The position numbers and the translations under genes were made by a program. From NCBI RefSeq assembly GCF_000204055.1, contig NW_006768825.1, forward strand, positions 455,522 to 519,521: a stretch of 64,000 nt of DNA. Direction: 5' to 3'. Within the stretch, counting starts at the first letter, position 1. Each line of letters opens with the position of its first letter. This DNA comes from Melampsora larici-populina 98AG31. Taxonomy: Eukaryota; Basidiomycota; Pucciniomycetes; Pucciniales; Melampsoraceae. Below the pieces are notes generated by a model. The model was not told the DNA's origin and ran no database searches. It was given only the letters and a program-made list of their open reading frames with translations. Positions 12,196 through 23,239 of this stretch are shown here, piece after piece.

Positions 12196-12368
12196 GTGGT
12201 CCCAAACGTCTTTTTTTCAAAATAATCGCTATTATTCAAAATAATCGCCGAAAATAATCGCTACCAAACGTACCCTAAGTCCAGGGTCGGATTTCGGTAC
12301 TTTTGGTTGACATGTTGCAGAAGCTCACGATACTGAAAATTATAAATTTTTGAATTTCTCCAATTGAA

Positions 12369-13580
12369 ATGAATTCCGAAAACTATCTTCAACTTCTTAA
12401 CCAAATCCAATCCTATCAAACTTCATTCTCATTCAATCCCAACACCACAAGCACAAATCCACCACCAAACTATTCATACGATGAAATCCCATTTGAATTG
12501 GTCACCAATCAGTCTCAAGAAAGAAATCAAGAATCAGAACAAAGTTTTAAATGGATTGAAGTTTGGGTAATTGATTGTGAAGAAAAACAAATGATATCTA
12601 AATTATTTGAATTTATAAAATCATTAAACTTTAATAAAATCGAATCAATAAATCATTTAAAATCAATCAAACCATTCCCAAAAGAATGTAAGTCAAACAT
12701 TCGCCTCATACAACAAGGAACAATGAAGTTGACGAGACTAATGGATTTTTTGTTTTTTCTAGGTAATCGTAAAGGTTCAACCATTTTAATTTGTCCAACG
12801 AGTTTGATTTCATACCAAGAACTAACTTCAAAACTTCAAACTCAAATCACACTAATCCCATTAATTTCAAGTTCAACACCATATAGAATAAAAGTACCAT
12901 ATCAATTATCAAAAGACATGACCAAATCAATCGAATGGTCAACCAATATCTGGCCCCTAGAATTGAATAAACCGAAACCCAAAACAGCCGAAGAGATCAA
13001 CGAACCCATGTTCAACAAACTTTGGAGTCCATTCGAAATCCAATGGATCTTGACCCAATTTCTTTCAGTCCTAAACTCAGCCTACGAGTCTTTCAAGAAC
13101 GACCAAGAACTAGGTGTAGGAGTCTTAGTCACAAACCAATCATTAGAATCCATCCAAAAAGAAGGAGACATCGAACCTAATCTATCAAATGCAATAGACA
13201 AACGAAACTCTAGCTGTAATCCACTTTCTCATTCATTCCTAAACTTAATCACAAACGTATCAATTCAAGACCAAACCAATTCTCGTCCGTTTATCAAAAA
13301 AGAAACCCAAAGAGTAAGAATCGAAGAAGAAGTAGAAGAAGAAAGACCATACTTATTAACCAATTTAGTAGTCTTTGGTACACATGAACCTTGTTTGTGT
13401 TGTTCGATGGCTTTGTTACATTCAAGAATTCATCATTTGTTTTATTTACTTCCGGTTCATGGATCAGGTGGATGTGGTTCTTTATGGAATTTTAATAACT
13501 TGAATGGTTTGAATCATAAATTCTTTGTTTGGAAACTGAAATTAAATTTCAATATTCCTTTAATCGAATTCGATCCTTGA
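12369..13580 (+). CDS. TAD3: tRNA-specific adenosine deaminase subunit TAD3 (ADAT3)
   Basis: TAD3 is the non-catalytic partner of TAD2; together they deaminate A34 to inosine in tRNA anticodons. The C-terminal cytidine-deaminase-like domain has the zinc motif THEPCLCCSMALLHSRI followed by HHLFYLLPVHGSGGCGSLWN and the family-typical LNHKFFVWK end. The position where catalytic deaminases have HAE reads NPLSHSF, so the glutamate is absent, as expected for the TAD3 subunit. The frame is open over 403 codons, but 12688-12762 is very probably a 75-nt intron (gtaagt donor, ttttttctag acceptor) that happens to be in frame without a stop. Removing it gives PFPKECNRKGS and a 378-residue protein. The gene lies just downstream of the nested transposons and is convergent with SEC61B. 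Confidence 0.88.
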   Translation: MNSENYLQLLNQIQSYQTSFSFNPNTTSTNPPPNYSYDEIPFELVTNQSQERNQESEQSFKWIEVWVIDCEEKQMISKLFEFIKSLNFNKIESINHLKSIKPFPKECKSNIRLIQQGTMKLTRLMDFLFFLGNRKGSTILICPTSLISYQELTSKLQTQITLIPLISSSTPYRIKVPYQLSKDMTKSIEWSTNIWPLELNKPKPKTAEEINEPMFNKLWSPFEIQWILTQFLSVLNSAYESFKNDQELGVGVLVTNQSLESIQKEGDIEPNLSNAIDKRNSSCNPLSHSFLNLITNVSIQDQTNSRPFIKKETQRVRIEEEVEEERPYLLTNLVVFGTHEPCLCCSMALLHSRIHHLFYLLPVHGSGGCGSLWNFNNLNGLNHKFFVWKLKLNFNIPLIEFDP

Positions 13581-13997
13581 AACTTTTCATCGATATTCTT
13601 GGTTTTGTTTTTCATTTTTCGAGATTTCTTGTATTTACTTAAATGAGTTTAGGATTTCTGTTTTTTCATTACCATTATTGGAGTATGAAAGGTATAGATT
13701 CTTTTGATTATAGGAATGTAAAGTCTTTTTTCAAATTGGAAAGTTAATTCATTTGATAAATAGAAACATCACAATATCACTTCTAAAACGATTCTTTCTA
13801 ATTTGCATGAATACCAAGAAGAAAGTATGAACTGTAATTCAAACCCCCATAGTATCGATCCATTTTCTACAAGTTCTTTAATTTCAAAACTCCATGTTCA
13901 TTGAAACAAAACTCCCCATCGACTTCAAAGAAAAAGAAATCATAGTTTTTGAATAAAAGGTGAAAAATGAAAAAAGATAGAGATAGACATCTAAGAT
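13581..13997. other. Intergenic between convergent genes
   Basis: AT-rich 3' regions of TAD3 and SEC61B. No further feature seen. Confidence 0.5.
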
Positions 13998-14515
13998 TTA
14001 TTTCATAAACCATCTCATTAATTTATTAGCTAGATGAAGACAAACAACCGAAGCAACAAAAGCGACTGAAAGACCTAAAACCACCACAGGTTCACTACCA
14101 AAGAAAAGCACAGATGATCAATGAACTGTATAGAAGAAGAACAAGAGAGAAGAAAGAAACTTACACTTTCAAACCAACGTTATCATCTTGAGTATAAAGT
14201 CTCATCATCGTATTACTACTACCACCATGACCAGCAGCTCTAGTAGAAGTAGGTCGATCTTTATCATTCTTGGATGGTAAATTAGCTGCTCTTCGTCTGT
14301 TTAACCAATCAAACCGACTTTAGTGATCTTCTTCCCCGAAGTTTTGACTATTGATGGAAACACTTTACCTGACTGTTTGACCTGCTGCTGCTCTGGCTGC
14401 TAATGAGTTGGCAGTGATTGCGTCTGATTTTTCTTCGACCTGATTTGATGGAAAGAAGTTAGTTTTTCCAAGTGAGTTTGGATTCGACTTTCTGAATTGA
14501 AGTTGAGCATACCAT
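13998..14515 (-). CDS. Protein translocation complex subunit Sec61 beta (Sbh1-like)
   Basis: Small tail-anchored ER membrane subunit of the Sec61 translocon. No single long frame shows it; it appears only after splicing. Exon 1 contributes just the ATG (14513-14515), followed by a gtatgc donor. Exon 2 encodes VEEKSDAITANSLAARAAAG near 14450-14378. Exon 3 encodes the family motif TRAAGHGGSSNTMMRLYTQD and ends NVGLKV near 14165. Exon 4 encodes EPVVVLGLSVAFVASVVCLH, the single membrane segment, then LANKLMRWFMK and a TAA at 13998-14000. The order (disordered basic N-terminus, GxSxTMxRxYT motif, one hydrophobic helix, short basic tail) is that of Sec61 beta. It is divergent from PRP22, about 400 bp apart. 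Confidence 0.88.
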
Positions 14516-14916
14516 TTTTGAGTTTGATATGAATGAGTTTTGAGAGTTCTTTAGTTCTTTGATGGTGGTGGTAGTGGTAGTGGTGTGTTTTAAGAATTCA
14601 TTTGACTTTCAACTGGAAACCAGTTGACCAACTATGTAGGACGTGGCATAGTGAATAAGGCTATCCTATTAAGCTAATCATGACACTCATTATAAGACTA
14701 TTCATCACACACCCCTCGGTACTCTTCAGTCGGACTTCAACTCTAAACTTATCTTCAATCTTCACCTCATCGTTCACTATTCACCATCATCATCGTCATC
14801 AAACCACGGACTATCGAAACAAATCTATCAATCCTAGAATCAAAATCGAAACAAACTATCCAGTCTGAATATCTAAAATCATCAAACCATCACTTCATCA
14901 AAAACGATTTCACAAA
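14516..14916. promoter_or_regulatory. Divergent promoter region (SEC61B / PRP22)
   Basis: About 400 bp between two divergent start codons. It contains an open frame at 14680-14868 that looks like chance 5' UTR sequence. No clear element identified. Confidence 0.35.
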
Positions 14917-17900
14917 ATGAATGATTTCGAACAATTAGAAAGACTTTCATTAGTCAATAGTATAACCAAAGAACTTTATAATCATATAGGATTACAAGAC
15001 AAAACCTTAGCAGAATATTTAATTTCATTACACGAAGAATCCAAAAGTTTTGAAGAATTTAAAGTCAAATTAAATGAAGTAGGAGCCGAATTTCCCGAAA
15101 GTTTTATTACCAATATGGATAGATTAGTTTTAAGTTTACATCCAAAGTATCAAAAATCAAAATCAAATGAAAATCAAATTATTAAAGAAGATCAAAATCA
15201 TTTAGAAGATTCACAAAAAAGAAAAGATAGATCACTTTTTCCTGGATTAGCTATACCAGATGTTGATTGGCAACCAAGTTATGTTCCAGATCTTAAAACA
15301 AAATCAACATCAAAAGATTTAAATGAAGAGAGTGTGGATGATTTAATGAACGAATTAGAAAACAAACGTAAAGGATTACAAGCTGTAATAGAAGAAGAGG
15401 AGGAAGAAGAAACCCACAACCATTCAAAAGGAAAAGGACGCGATCGTGATCAAGATGATCGAAGAGGAAGACAAAACCTTTCGATCAGTCCTCCTCGTAT
15501 ACGAAATCAGCATCAAGATCGATATGAACGTGAACGTGAACGTGATCAAGGGTATAATAATAGAGGTCGAAATCAAGACAGAAATCATCGCAGAAACCCA
15601 TTAGATCCCAAACCAATCTTATTTAAAATTTATCAAGGAACAGTCACATCAGTAAAAGACTATGGCTGTTTTGTTTCGTTAGAAGGAATTTCAGAAAGAT
15701 CAGAAGGAATGGTACATGTGAATCTAATCACTTCTACTCGAATCAATCATCCATCTGATCTAGTTTCAAGGAATCAAAAAGTTAAAGTTAAAGTCATGTC
15801 AATTGTAGGAACTCGACTTTCGTTATCTATGAAAGATGTCGATCAAAACACCGGTGCAGATCTTTCACCTCAACTAAGGATCAAATCAGAAGCTGAAATG
15901 GCAGAAGAAGCTGCACAGTATGCTGCAAGACATGCTACTGGTGCTAACAGTACAAGTACTTCTAAAACCTTTGCTGATGATCATCGAAGTAGTGCTCGTA
16001 GATTAACTTCACCTGAACGATGGGAAATCAAACAAATGATTGCGTCTGGAGCGGCAAGTGCAGCTGATTATCCTAATCTAGATGATGATTTGATTACACC
16101 TGGTAGTACGATGGGAATGGCAGCAGCAGCTCAAGCCGAAGAAGAATTAGATGTCGAGATTCGAGAAGATGAAGCACCCTTCTTAAAAGGAGCCCATCGA
16201 AGAGTCTTAGATTTAAGTCCAGTGAAGATTGTCAAAGCACCAGATGGAACCTTGAATCGAGCAGCATTAGCAGGAGCCGGATTAGCTAAAGAAAGAAGAG
16301 AATTACGTCAACAAGAAGCGAATGAAAGAGCGGATGCCGAAACGCAAGATACGAGTACGGCTTGGTTAGATCCAGCTGCTAAACCTCATGAAAGGTTATT
16401 TGCTCAAGATGCAAGAGATAATACGATGGGTAAAAAACAAGAAGAATCAGGTTGGAAACAAGCTACGTTTAATCAAGCGACTACATATGGAAAGATCACT
16501 TCACTTAGTATTACTGATCAAAGAGCTAGTTTACCGATTTATAAATTACGAGATGCATTGGTGAAAGCTGTGAAAGAGAATCAAGTGTTAGTAGTAGTAG
16601 GAGATACAGGATCAGGTAAAACTACTCAGATGACACAATATTTAGCAGAAGAAGGTTTAGCTGATCGTGGTAAGATTGCCTGTACTCAACCTCGTAGAGT
16701 AGCAGCCATGTCAGTGGCTAAGAGAGTAGCAGAAGAGGTCGGTTGTAGGTTGGGTCAGGATGTGGGTTATACAATTCGATTTGAAGATTGTACTAGTCCT
16801 GAAACTAAGATTAAATATATGACAGATGGAATGTTACAAAGAGAAGCTCTAGTGGATCCTAATCTTACGAATTATTCGGTGATCATGTTGGATGAAGCTC
16901 ATGAGAGAACCATTGCTACTGATGTACTCTTTGGTCTATTAAAGAGTGAGTGAAAAAAGTTCGGGTTTTGGTTTTGATTCAGAACTGACATTGTGATCTG
17001 TTGAATTGAACTAGAATCGATTAAAAGAAGACCGGATTTAAAATTGATCGTCACCTCTGCAACATTAGATGCAGAGAAGTTTTCGAAATACTTTTACGAA
17101 TGTCCGATCTTTACGATCCCAGGAAGAACTTATCCAGTCGAAGTTTTATATACCAAAGAACCTGAAAGTGATTATTTAGATGCAGCTTTGATCACGATCA
17201 TGCAGATTCATATTTCAGAACCACCGGGAGACATTTTATTATTTTTAACAGGACAAGAAGAGATCGATACATCAGCCGAGATTTTGTATGAACGAATGAA
17301 AGCCTTAGGACCACATGTACCTGAATTGATTGTTTTACCGGTTTATTCTGCATTACCATCTGAGATGCAAACCAAGATATTTGAACCAGCTCCACCAGGA
17401 GCAAGAAAAGTGATCTTAGCTACTAATATTGCTGAAACTTCCATCACGATTGATGGGATTTATTATGTAGTAGATCCAGGATTTGTGAAACAGAAAGCAT
17501 GGGATCCTAGATTAGGAATGGATTCCTTGGTCGTCACACCTATCTCACAAGCACAAGCTAGACAAAGATCAGGTAGAGCAGGTCGGACTGGACCTGGGAA
17601 ATGTTATAGATTGTATACTGAAGCGGCTTATCGAAATGAAATGTTACCGACTTCTATACCTGATATCCAACGTCAAAATCTGGCTCATACGATCTTAATG
17701 CTTAAAGCGATGGGAATCAATGATTTGTTGAATTTTGATTTCATGGACCCTCCTCCTCAACAAACTATGATTACTGCTTTGGAAAACTTGTATGCTTTAT
17801 CTGCTTTAGATGATGAAGGTTTATTAACTCGATTAGGTAGAAAAATGGCAGATTGTAAGTTTCTTTTTTGATTTTTTTATTGATAACAAACGTCAAAAAA

Positions 17901-18965
17901 CGAAAATGAAACTGATGAAACAAAAAATGGGTTGATTGTTTTGGTTGACAATCAGTTCCTATGGATCCAGAATTATCAAAGATGTTAATCGCATCAGTCG
18001 ATTTAGGTTGTTCAGAAGAAGTTTTAACGATTGTAGCCATGATCAGTGGAGCCACGAATGTGTTTTATAGACCAAAAGAAAAACAAGCGCAAGCTGATGC
18101 GAAAAAAGCAAAGTTTCATCAACCTGAAGGTGATCATTTAACTCTTTTAGCTGTTTATGATGGATGGAAAGTGAGTAAGTTTAGTAATGCTTGGTGTCAT
18201 GAAAATTGTAAGTCATTCTTTTTCAATTCGATTCGAATTATCAACTAAGAAGAAGAAAAAAACTAAAACAACTGAAACACCTAAAAACGGGTTGAATTTG
18301 AATTTGGTATTATAGATATTCAAGCAAGAGCCATGAGAAGAGCACAAGATGTAAGAAAACAATTATTAGGAATCATGGATAGATATAAACATGATATAGT
18401 GAGTTGTGGAACGAATTATAATCGGGTTAGAAGAGCGATCTGTTCTGGATATTTTAGACATGCAGCTAAGAAAGATCCACAAGAAGGTTACAAAACTTTA
18501 GTAGAAGGTACACCTGTTTTTATTCATCCTTCTTCTGCTTTATTTAATAGAGCTCCTGAATGGTAAGTCTTCTATGTTTTGATTACCTCTTCTTACCAAA
18601 AGTTGATTGATTTTTTTTCGGGGCGGGGGTCATGGGTGTATGCAGGATTATTTATCATGAATTAGTTTTAACTACAAAAGAATATTGTAGAGATGTGACG
18701 GCCATCGAACCTAAATGGTTAACAGAAGTAGCACCTACATTCTTTAAAGTGGCAGATGCAAAGACGATGTCGAAAAGGAAACGGAATGAAAAAGTGGCTC
18801 CATTGTTTGATAGATTTGCAAAGGTTCGATTCTTTTTCTCACTGGGTTTTTTTTCGGAAGAGGAATTGATTGGGATTTGGGTTTTTTGGGGGGGTTTAGA
18901 CTGAGAATGATTGGAGGATATCGAAAGTTAAGAGAAGTACTAGGACTAGTCAAACTTTTGGATAA
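14917..18965 (+). CDS. PRP22: Pre-mRNA-splicing ATP-dependent RNA helicase PRP22/DHX8
   Basis: DEAH-box helicase that releases mRNA from the post-catalytic spliceosome. Domains in order: N-terminal helical region ([20 protein letters not shown]), an acidic then RS/RD-rich linker, an S1 RNA-binding domain ([17 protein letters not shown]), the helicase core with Walker [18 protein letters not shown] ([11 protein letters not shown]), TGQEEID, the motif VI segment [19 protein letters not shown], then the HA2 and OB domains ([17 protein letters not shown]-like [37 protein letters not shown] [12 protein letters not shown]). Six exons are separated by short introns near 16950, 17862, 18208, 18565 and 18824-18899. 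The last exon, 18900-18965, encodes [20 protein letters not shown] and ends in TAA. The gene is complete and highly conserved along its length. Confidence 0.95.
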
Positions 18966-19613
18966 AAGTTTTGGTTTTTTTAATAAAGGTGTTAAGAGAA
19001 AGAAATCAATGTAAAAAAACTTGGTGAGTTTTTTTTGGCTAAAATTGTTTTGAAAGTTTGATTTTTGTCTTTCTGATTTTTTTTTCTTTGATTGATTGGT
19101 TGTTTAGAAAGGTTCAAAAAGGTGTCTTTTGTTTACTTGTTTTGTTTTGAATAAAAAAGATTTCTATAAATCAAAAATGATCATGATGTAAAAAGATTTA
19201 TACAAAAAAAAGTTTTAAATATACCAAAAAAGTTTTTAAAAAAAGTAATATGTATTCATTAAGATTTTTGATTTCTTTTTGTTAATAATAAGTTTATGGG
19301 AGAAAACTCTTTGGTACATAAACAATGATCTAAAGAGAGTTGATTTAGTTGATTGTTATTATGATATGATTTTTGAAATGGATAAAGTTTAGAATGGGAT
19401 TAGGTTCATTTCAGGTCTTTAACTTTTTCAAAGAATTTCTTTTAAGAAGTTTCACCAATATGAAAACCTCAACCGGTGTGAATCGGGAATCCATTTTTGA
19501 AATATTGATTTCTAGAGTTATACAAAATCACATAACTTCAAGAAATCAATTTTCTAACAAGACAGAGTTTCCGACTTTGTGCAATTCTGTAAAACCAAGA
19601 ATTATAATCCACT
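18966..19613. other. AT-rich 3' spacer of PRP22
   Basis: Poly-T and poly-A rich. No gene seen. A 20-bp imperfect palindrome (ccaagaattataatccac... against ...gtggaatataattcacttgg) straddles its right edge at about 19596-19640, where the first 160-bp direct repeat begins. Confidence 0.4.
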
Positions 19614-19773
19614 TAAATGTGGAATATAATTCACTTGGCTCTGGTGGTGGGACTATACTCAAAGTTTTTACACAAAAGGCCGTCACGCGGTAGCACGGTA
19701 GATAAGTACGTAGTTGATGTTAGATTGTTGATTAATGAAGCAGCAAGATGAAAAAGTTGTGAAACTATGAAAC
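19614..19773 (+). repeat. Left copy of 160-bp direct repeat
   Basis: Starts taaatgtggaatataattca and ends ctatgaaac. Identical by eye to 23240-23399. Confidence 0.95.
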
Positions 19774-19807
19774 TCATCCAATCTCGTTTGACTTTCTTAA
19801 CTCTATT

Positions 19808-21285
19808 ATGCCACAAGAAATCGACCTCGAGCGTGAATCGACTGCAAGCAGCAACGACCTCCCCGAATTTGAAATCGGGGATGTCAGTTCTTTTCCTTTT
19901 TTTTCAATTGTTTTCCTTTCTTTCTAATTGTTCTCTTTCTTCAATTGCAGTATTTACTGACAACTTTGTTATCATCCTTTCTTTTCTAGTTTATAGGACC
20001 ACTACCTGCACCAATCAAACGTGCACGAGCTTTCGTATGCCATCTCGACTACCTCCTGTACTTCAACCACGGAGGGAAGAATCCAAAGTGGAAATCACAT
20101 CGATCGAAAAACGGGAGTATTCCGATCCAAATCTCGCCCGATATGGATCTGACCGCCTTTGAAGTCCAAGTGGCCAAAAGCTGTAGCACCTCAGATATGA
20201 AACACCTCGGAAAAATGATCACCGAAGACCGCCGTGCCCAGGCTCTTGGAATCGAGTGGTTTTGTTACATTCCATCTGTCCACAATTATCTCAAGAATGA
20301 TAAGACTTTACTCAACACATCCAAGACATTCAATTCGTGGTGCGACACTGCCCTCAAGTATCCCAAGAAGAAAAACTTGTCGTGTCTCTAGTCATGCCGA
20401 AGCCTGAGGATCCTGTGGACATTGTGCAAAAGGTACGTTTTTTTACCATGCTCATATTTAATCTATTTTACTGATATCTTTCATTCTGTTGAAACCCTTT
20501 TTCTTTGTACAATTAGAATGCAGCGCTTGCGAAGACTCTCCGTGGAATACCAGCCGCTATTGATGCAACTGGTGCAGACGATCATCCCGCCGTGAGTTTA
20601 TCCACACTGTGATCCTTTAAAAACTCAAGCTTACCATTTCCTTTGTGTGGTTCCAGAACATGAGCGATGTTAGTGATGTTGATCAGTACAAGGTTGAGTT
20701 GGGTAGGTTGAACACGGTTGGCAATGTAGATGCCTCGATCGATCGACACATCCGCACGTACCAGCTACCAAATGACAACGATGTCTATGTTTTAATGACT
20801 GCTGGGAACCGTGAGAAGTGGGCAAGAGCACTTGTGAGTACGATAATATTCAATTCTGGACTAGTTTTTTCAGCTAACTTTCTCGATCTTCCAAGGTTGA
20901 CACAACCATTCATGGTGTGTCTTTGACCAGCCCACCATCTTCCATACGAGAAAGCAAGCGCGCACTCAACGTGAAAAGACGTCGAGTTGGTGTCTCCGGG
21001 ACTTTTGAACCCCAGCAGACTACTAGTACTGTGCAAGGTACTAGTACAGTGCAAGTCGTTCGTGGTTCAGCTACGATGTCTGAATACCTCAACTTCATCA
21101 AAATCGAAGATTCTGATCGTATTTTGGGGATTTTGACCAGCAAGAAGATCAAAGACTATCATAATTTTTCAGGTGGAATCACTAAGGAGGAATTGAAAGA
21201 TTTAGGGTTTGAAATTGGCGAGATAAGAGATCTATTGGACAATGTGATTAGATTTGATGAACACCTTTCAATGGATGCTCATTAG
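19808..21285 (+). CDS. Transposon-associated protein with C-terminal SAM-like domain (one frameshift)
   Basis: Not a named family that I recognise. The start MPQEIDLERESTASSNDLPE is followed by a gtcagt donor at 19883; exon 2 starts about 19990 (FIGPLPAPIKRARAFVCHLD). Later exons include KTLRGIPAAIDATGADD (from about 20518), VGNVDASIDRHIRTYQLP (from about 20658) and the last exon from about 20896. The C-terminal 65 residues (SEYLNFIKIEDSDRILGIL, then ITKEELKDLGFEIGEIRDLL) fit a SAM-type helical fold, an inference from pattern. A micro-duplication TSTVQG/TSTVQV occurs near 21025-21055. Between about 20340 and 20400 the frame must change from SWCDTALKYP to VSQEEKLVVSLVMPKPED with no usable intron: a frameshift or sequence error. 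It converges on the transposase, so I infer it is the element's second gene. Confidence 0.55.
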
Positions 21286-21769
21286 GTGTCTCAACAAGTT
21301 TTATAACATTTTCTTTGTGATTCTCTTAAAATGTAGCAGAAGATTTTGTGATAGTTTATTAGTGATACTCCTACAATATAGCAAAAACTGTAATAACTTT
21401 TATCTGCAATCCTCTTAAAATCAAACCTGTAGCAGCGGCAGAATTGAAAATATGATTTTATTGATTTTAACACAATGCTTTTGAATTCGATTGAGGAGTT
21501 CAAAAGTTAGTTTTTGATCACCTCTGACTTGAACTTCCATCAGATCAATCGATTGACTTGAAATCCAATCAGAGGTGATCAATTTCAAGTTAAGGAGAGA
21601 GCCTCTGGACTGAAGACACATGCTATGTTCAACTGTGAAACAATGAATAAATTTACAGTTTATATTCTCCTTAGCATGATATCTGACACCTTATCATAAA
21701 TTCATTTAATGTAAGATACAAAAAGAGAGATACACATCGAGAAAACAATAAGAATTGATAGAGACGATT
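21286..21769. other. Spacer between the convergent cassette genes
   Basis: Non-coding by eye. It has short repeated motifs (ttcttttaaaat / cctcttaaaatc) and a hairpin-like pair aatttcaagttaa / cttgaaatcc near 21560-21600. Probably the two 3' UTRs. Confidence 0.35.
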
Positions 21770-22998
21770 CTAATACTCTTCATACATGTCCTCTGGTAAG
21801 CAATACCCAGAAGCTTCGTATTCGGCCACTAGAAGCTCGGGTGTGACAAATTCCAATACAGTATCTCGAATCGGCCAAGTCGCATCACTGCCCGACTTCT
21901 CCAATATCTCACTTCTCTTGAAGTGGGCTTTGATTACCGAGAAGCACATCTTGATCGGATTCAACTCGGGGGAATAGGCTGGTAAATATACTAATCTGAC
22001 ACCTTCAAAAGGAAAGGTATCAAATTCAGTGTCATGATGTATTGATGATTGAGAGTAAACAAGCTTACCAGCAATTTCACAAAGTTCTTCAACATGACCT
22101 CCCTTATGAATTGGACAGTTGTCCATGACCAAGATTGAATTTTCAGCTGGATAAGGATTCATCAAGGGAAGCTGTATTGTTTATTTGTGGATTAGTGAAA
22201 TGATTGACTGAAACGATGATAAGAAAAGAAACTCACCAGCTGAAATTCCAAAAAGTTTTCAAATTGGCTGCGGTCGATGCTGCCTTCACGGACAGACATG
22301 GTTATCAACCCATGTAGTCCAATCGCAGGAAGCAGTGAATATCGTTTTGGGTTTGAACGTTTGACCCAGCGCGTGACACGTTGACCCTTTGGCGACCGTC
22401 CGTTGACTCTCATCAAATCCCGCTCACAGATAGCACTCTCATCTGACAGGATCAGAGAAGAATAGAATTGAAAGGGATCAGATAAAATCGAAATGAAAAG
22501 ATAGAAAAAGAAGTTCAAAACAATGTGTTACTCACCGGTGAATACAAGGTATTCAGCTGGGACGTTCTTCATGTCATCGATAAATTTCGCAGTCTTGTAG
22601 AAATCTTTGCGAACGTTTGAGGTCTTGGCCTTCTTGAGAGTCAGGTACAGGCGAGTGTTGAGCTCGAGTGAAAGTTCTTCACAAGATGCCAAGACGCCGG
22701 TTTCATCGTAGATCGCCTCCCGGATCTCGTCCAAGAAAAGAGAAGGCTGAGTTGCTACGAGTTCTCTGATGAAGTCACGATCTTCATCATTGAATATGAG
22801 AGGTGCGCCTCGTTTCTTGTACTCTAATGGATTCCTGATAACTGATTGGGTTTGTTGATAAAGTGCCATCCATTGGTGGAAAGTGGCTTCGCAAATGTTC
22901 TCGCTAAGCATATCTCGGATTTCATCAGTTGAAAAGCCTTCAAGGCATTTGGTAACGGCCAAAGCCTTGATTGTGGCCGAGTATTTGACAAAGGGCAT
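21770..22998 (-). CDS. Tc1/mariner-type (DDE_3) transposase with altered catalytic triad
   Basis: The start MPFVKYSATIKALAVTKCL at 22998 is chosen because sequence upstream is low-complexity (a GGT repeat). An N-terminal helix-turn-helix region (ALAVTKCLEGFSTDEIRDML, then FHQWMALY) is followed by PSLFLDEIREAIYDETG, typical of IS630/Tc1 families. Exons: 22998-22536, 22442-22237, 22171-22069 and 22002-21770. The last intron (22003-22068) is 66 nt and in frame, so it hides in a simple ORF. After splicing the catalytic core reads VFTDES, VMDNCPIHKGG and GVRLVYLPAYSPELNPIK. Spacing from the second Asp to the last position is exactly 34 residues, as in DD34E, but that position is Lys (aag) instead of Glu. 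The enzyme is otherwise complete and probably inactive for cleavage. Confidence 0.85.
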
Positions 22999-23039
22999 AT
23001 GATGTTGGGTAGTTGAGTGAAAGATCAAGTTGTGAAGAG

Positions 23040-23057
23040 TGGTGGTGGTGGTGGTGG
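23040..23057. repeat. GGT microsatellite
   Basis: Six GGT-type units just upstream of the likely transposase start. Confidence 0.8.
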
Positions 23058-23239
23058 TGAGATCGATCGAGGTTTGGTGGTGGATGAGTGGATGTGAGCT
23101 GAAACCCATCGAAGCGCTGGATGGGGTTTGGATCAGTCCCCATCCAGCTGATCCGGCCTCGGGTATTTCTCGGATCGGGGCCAAATTTGCGCTTTTCCAA
23201 AAAAAAAAAAAAAAATTACAAGCTTTCGTGCAGATGCAG

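Larger units (their letters stand above)
9529..12278. mobile_element. PIF/Harbinger-like non-autonomous element (outer), TAA target duplication
   Basis: The left end starts at 9532 with GGGTACGTTTGGTTGCGATT. The right end (reverse complement, starting at 12275) has the same sequence with one mismatch (A for T at base 14). Both sides are flanked by TAA (9529-9531 and 12276-12278). A 3-bp TWA duplication and G-rich ends are typical of PIF/Harbinger. Without the nested insertion the element is about 970 bp and has no transposase, so it would need one in trans. It ends about 93 bp before the TAD3 start codon, so it sits in that gene's promoter. Superfamily assignment rests on ends and target site only. 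Confidence 0.8.

Noticed and set aside
14680..14868. 62-codon frame upstream of PRP22
   Set aside because: It lies in the 5' UTR/promoter, is Ser/Thr/His rich and ends before the true start; it could be a uORF but I cannot support it.
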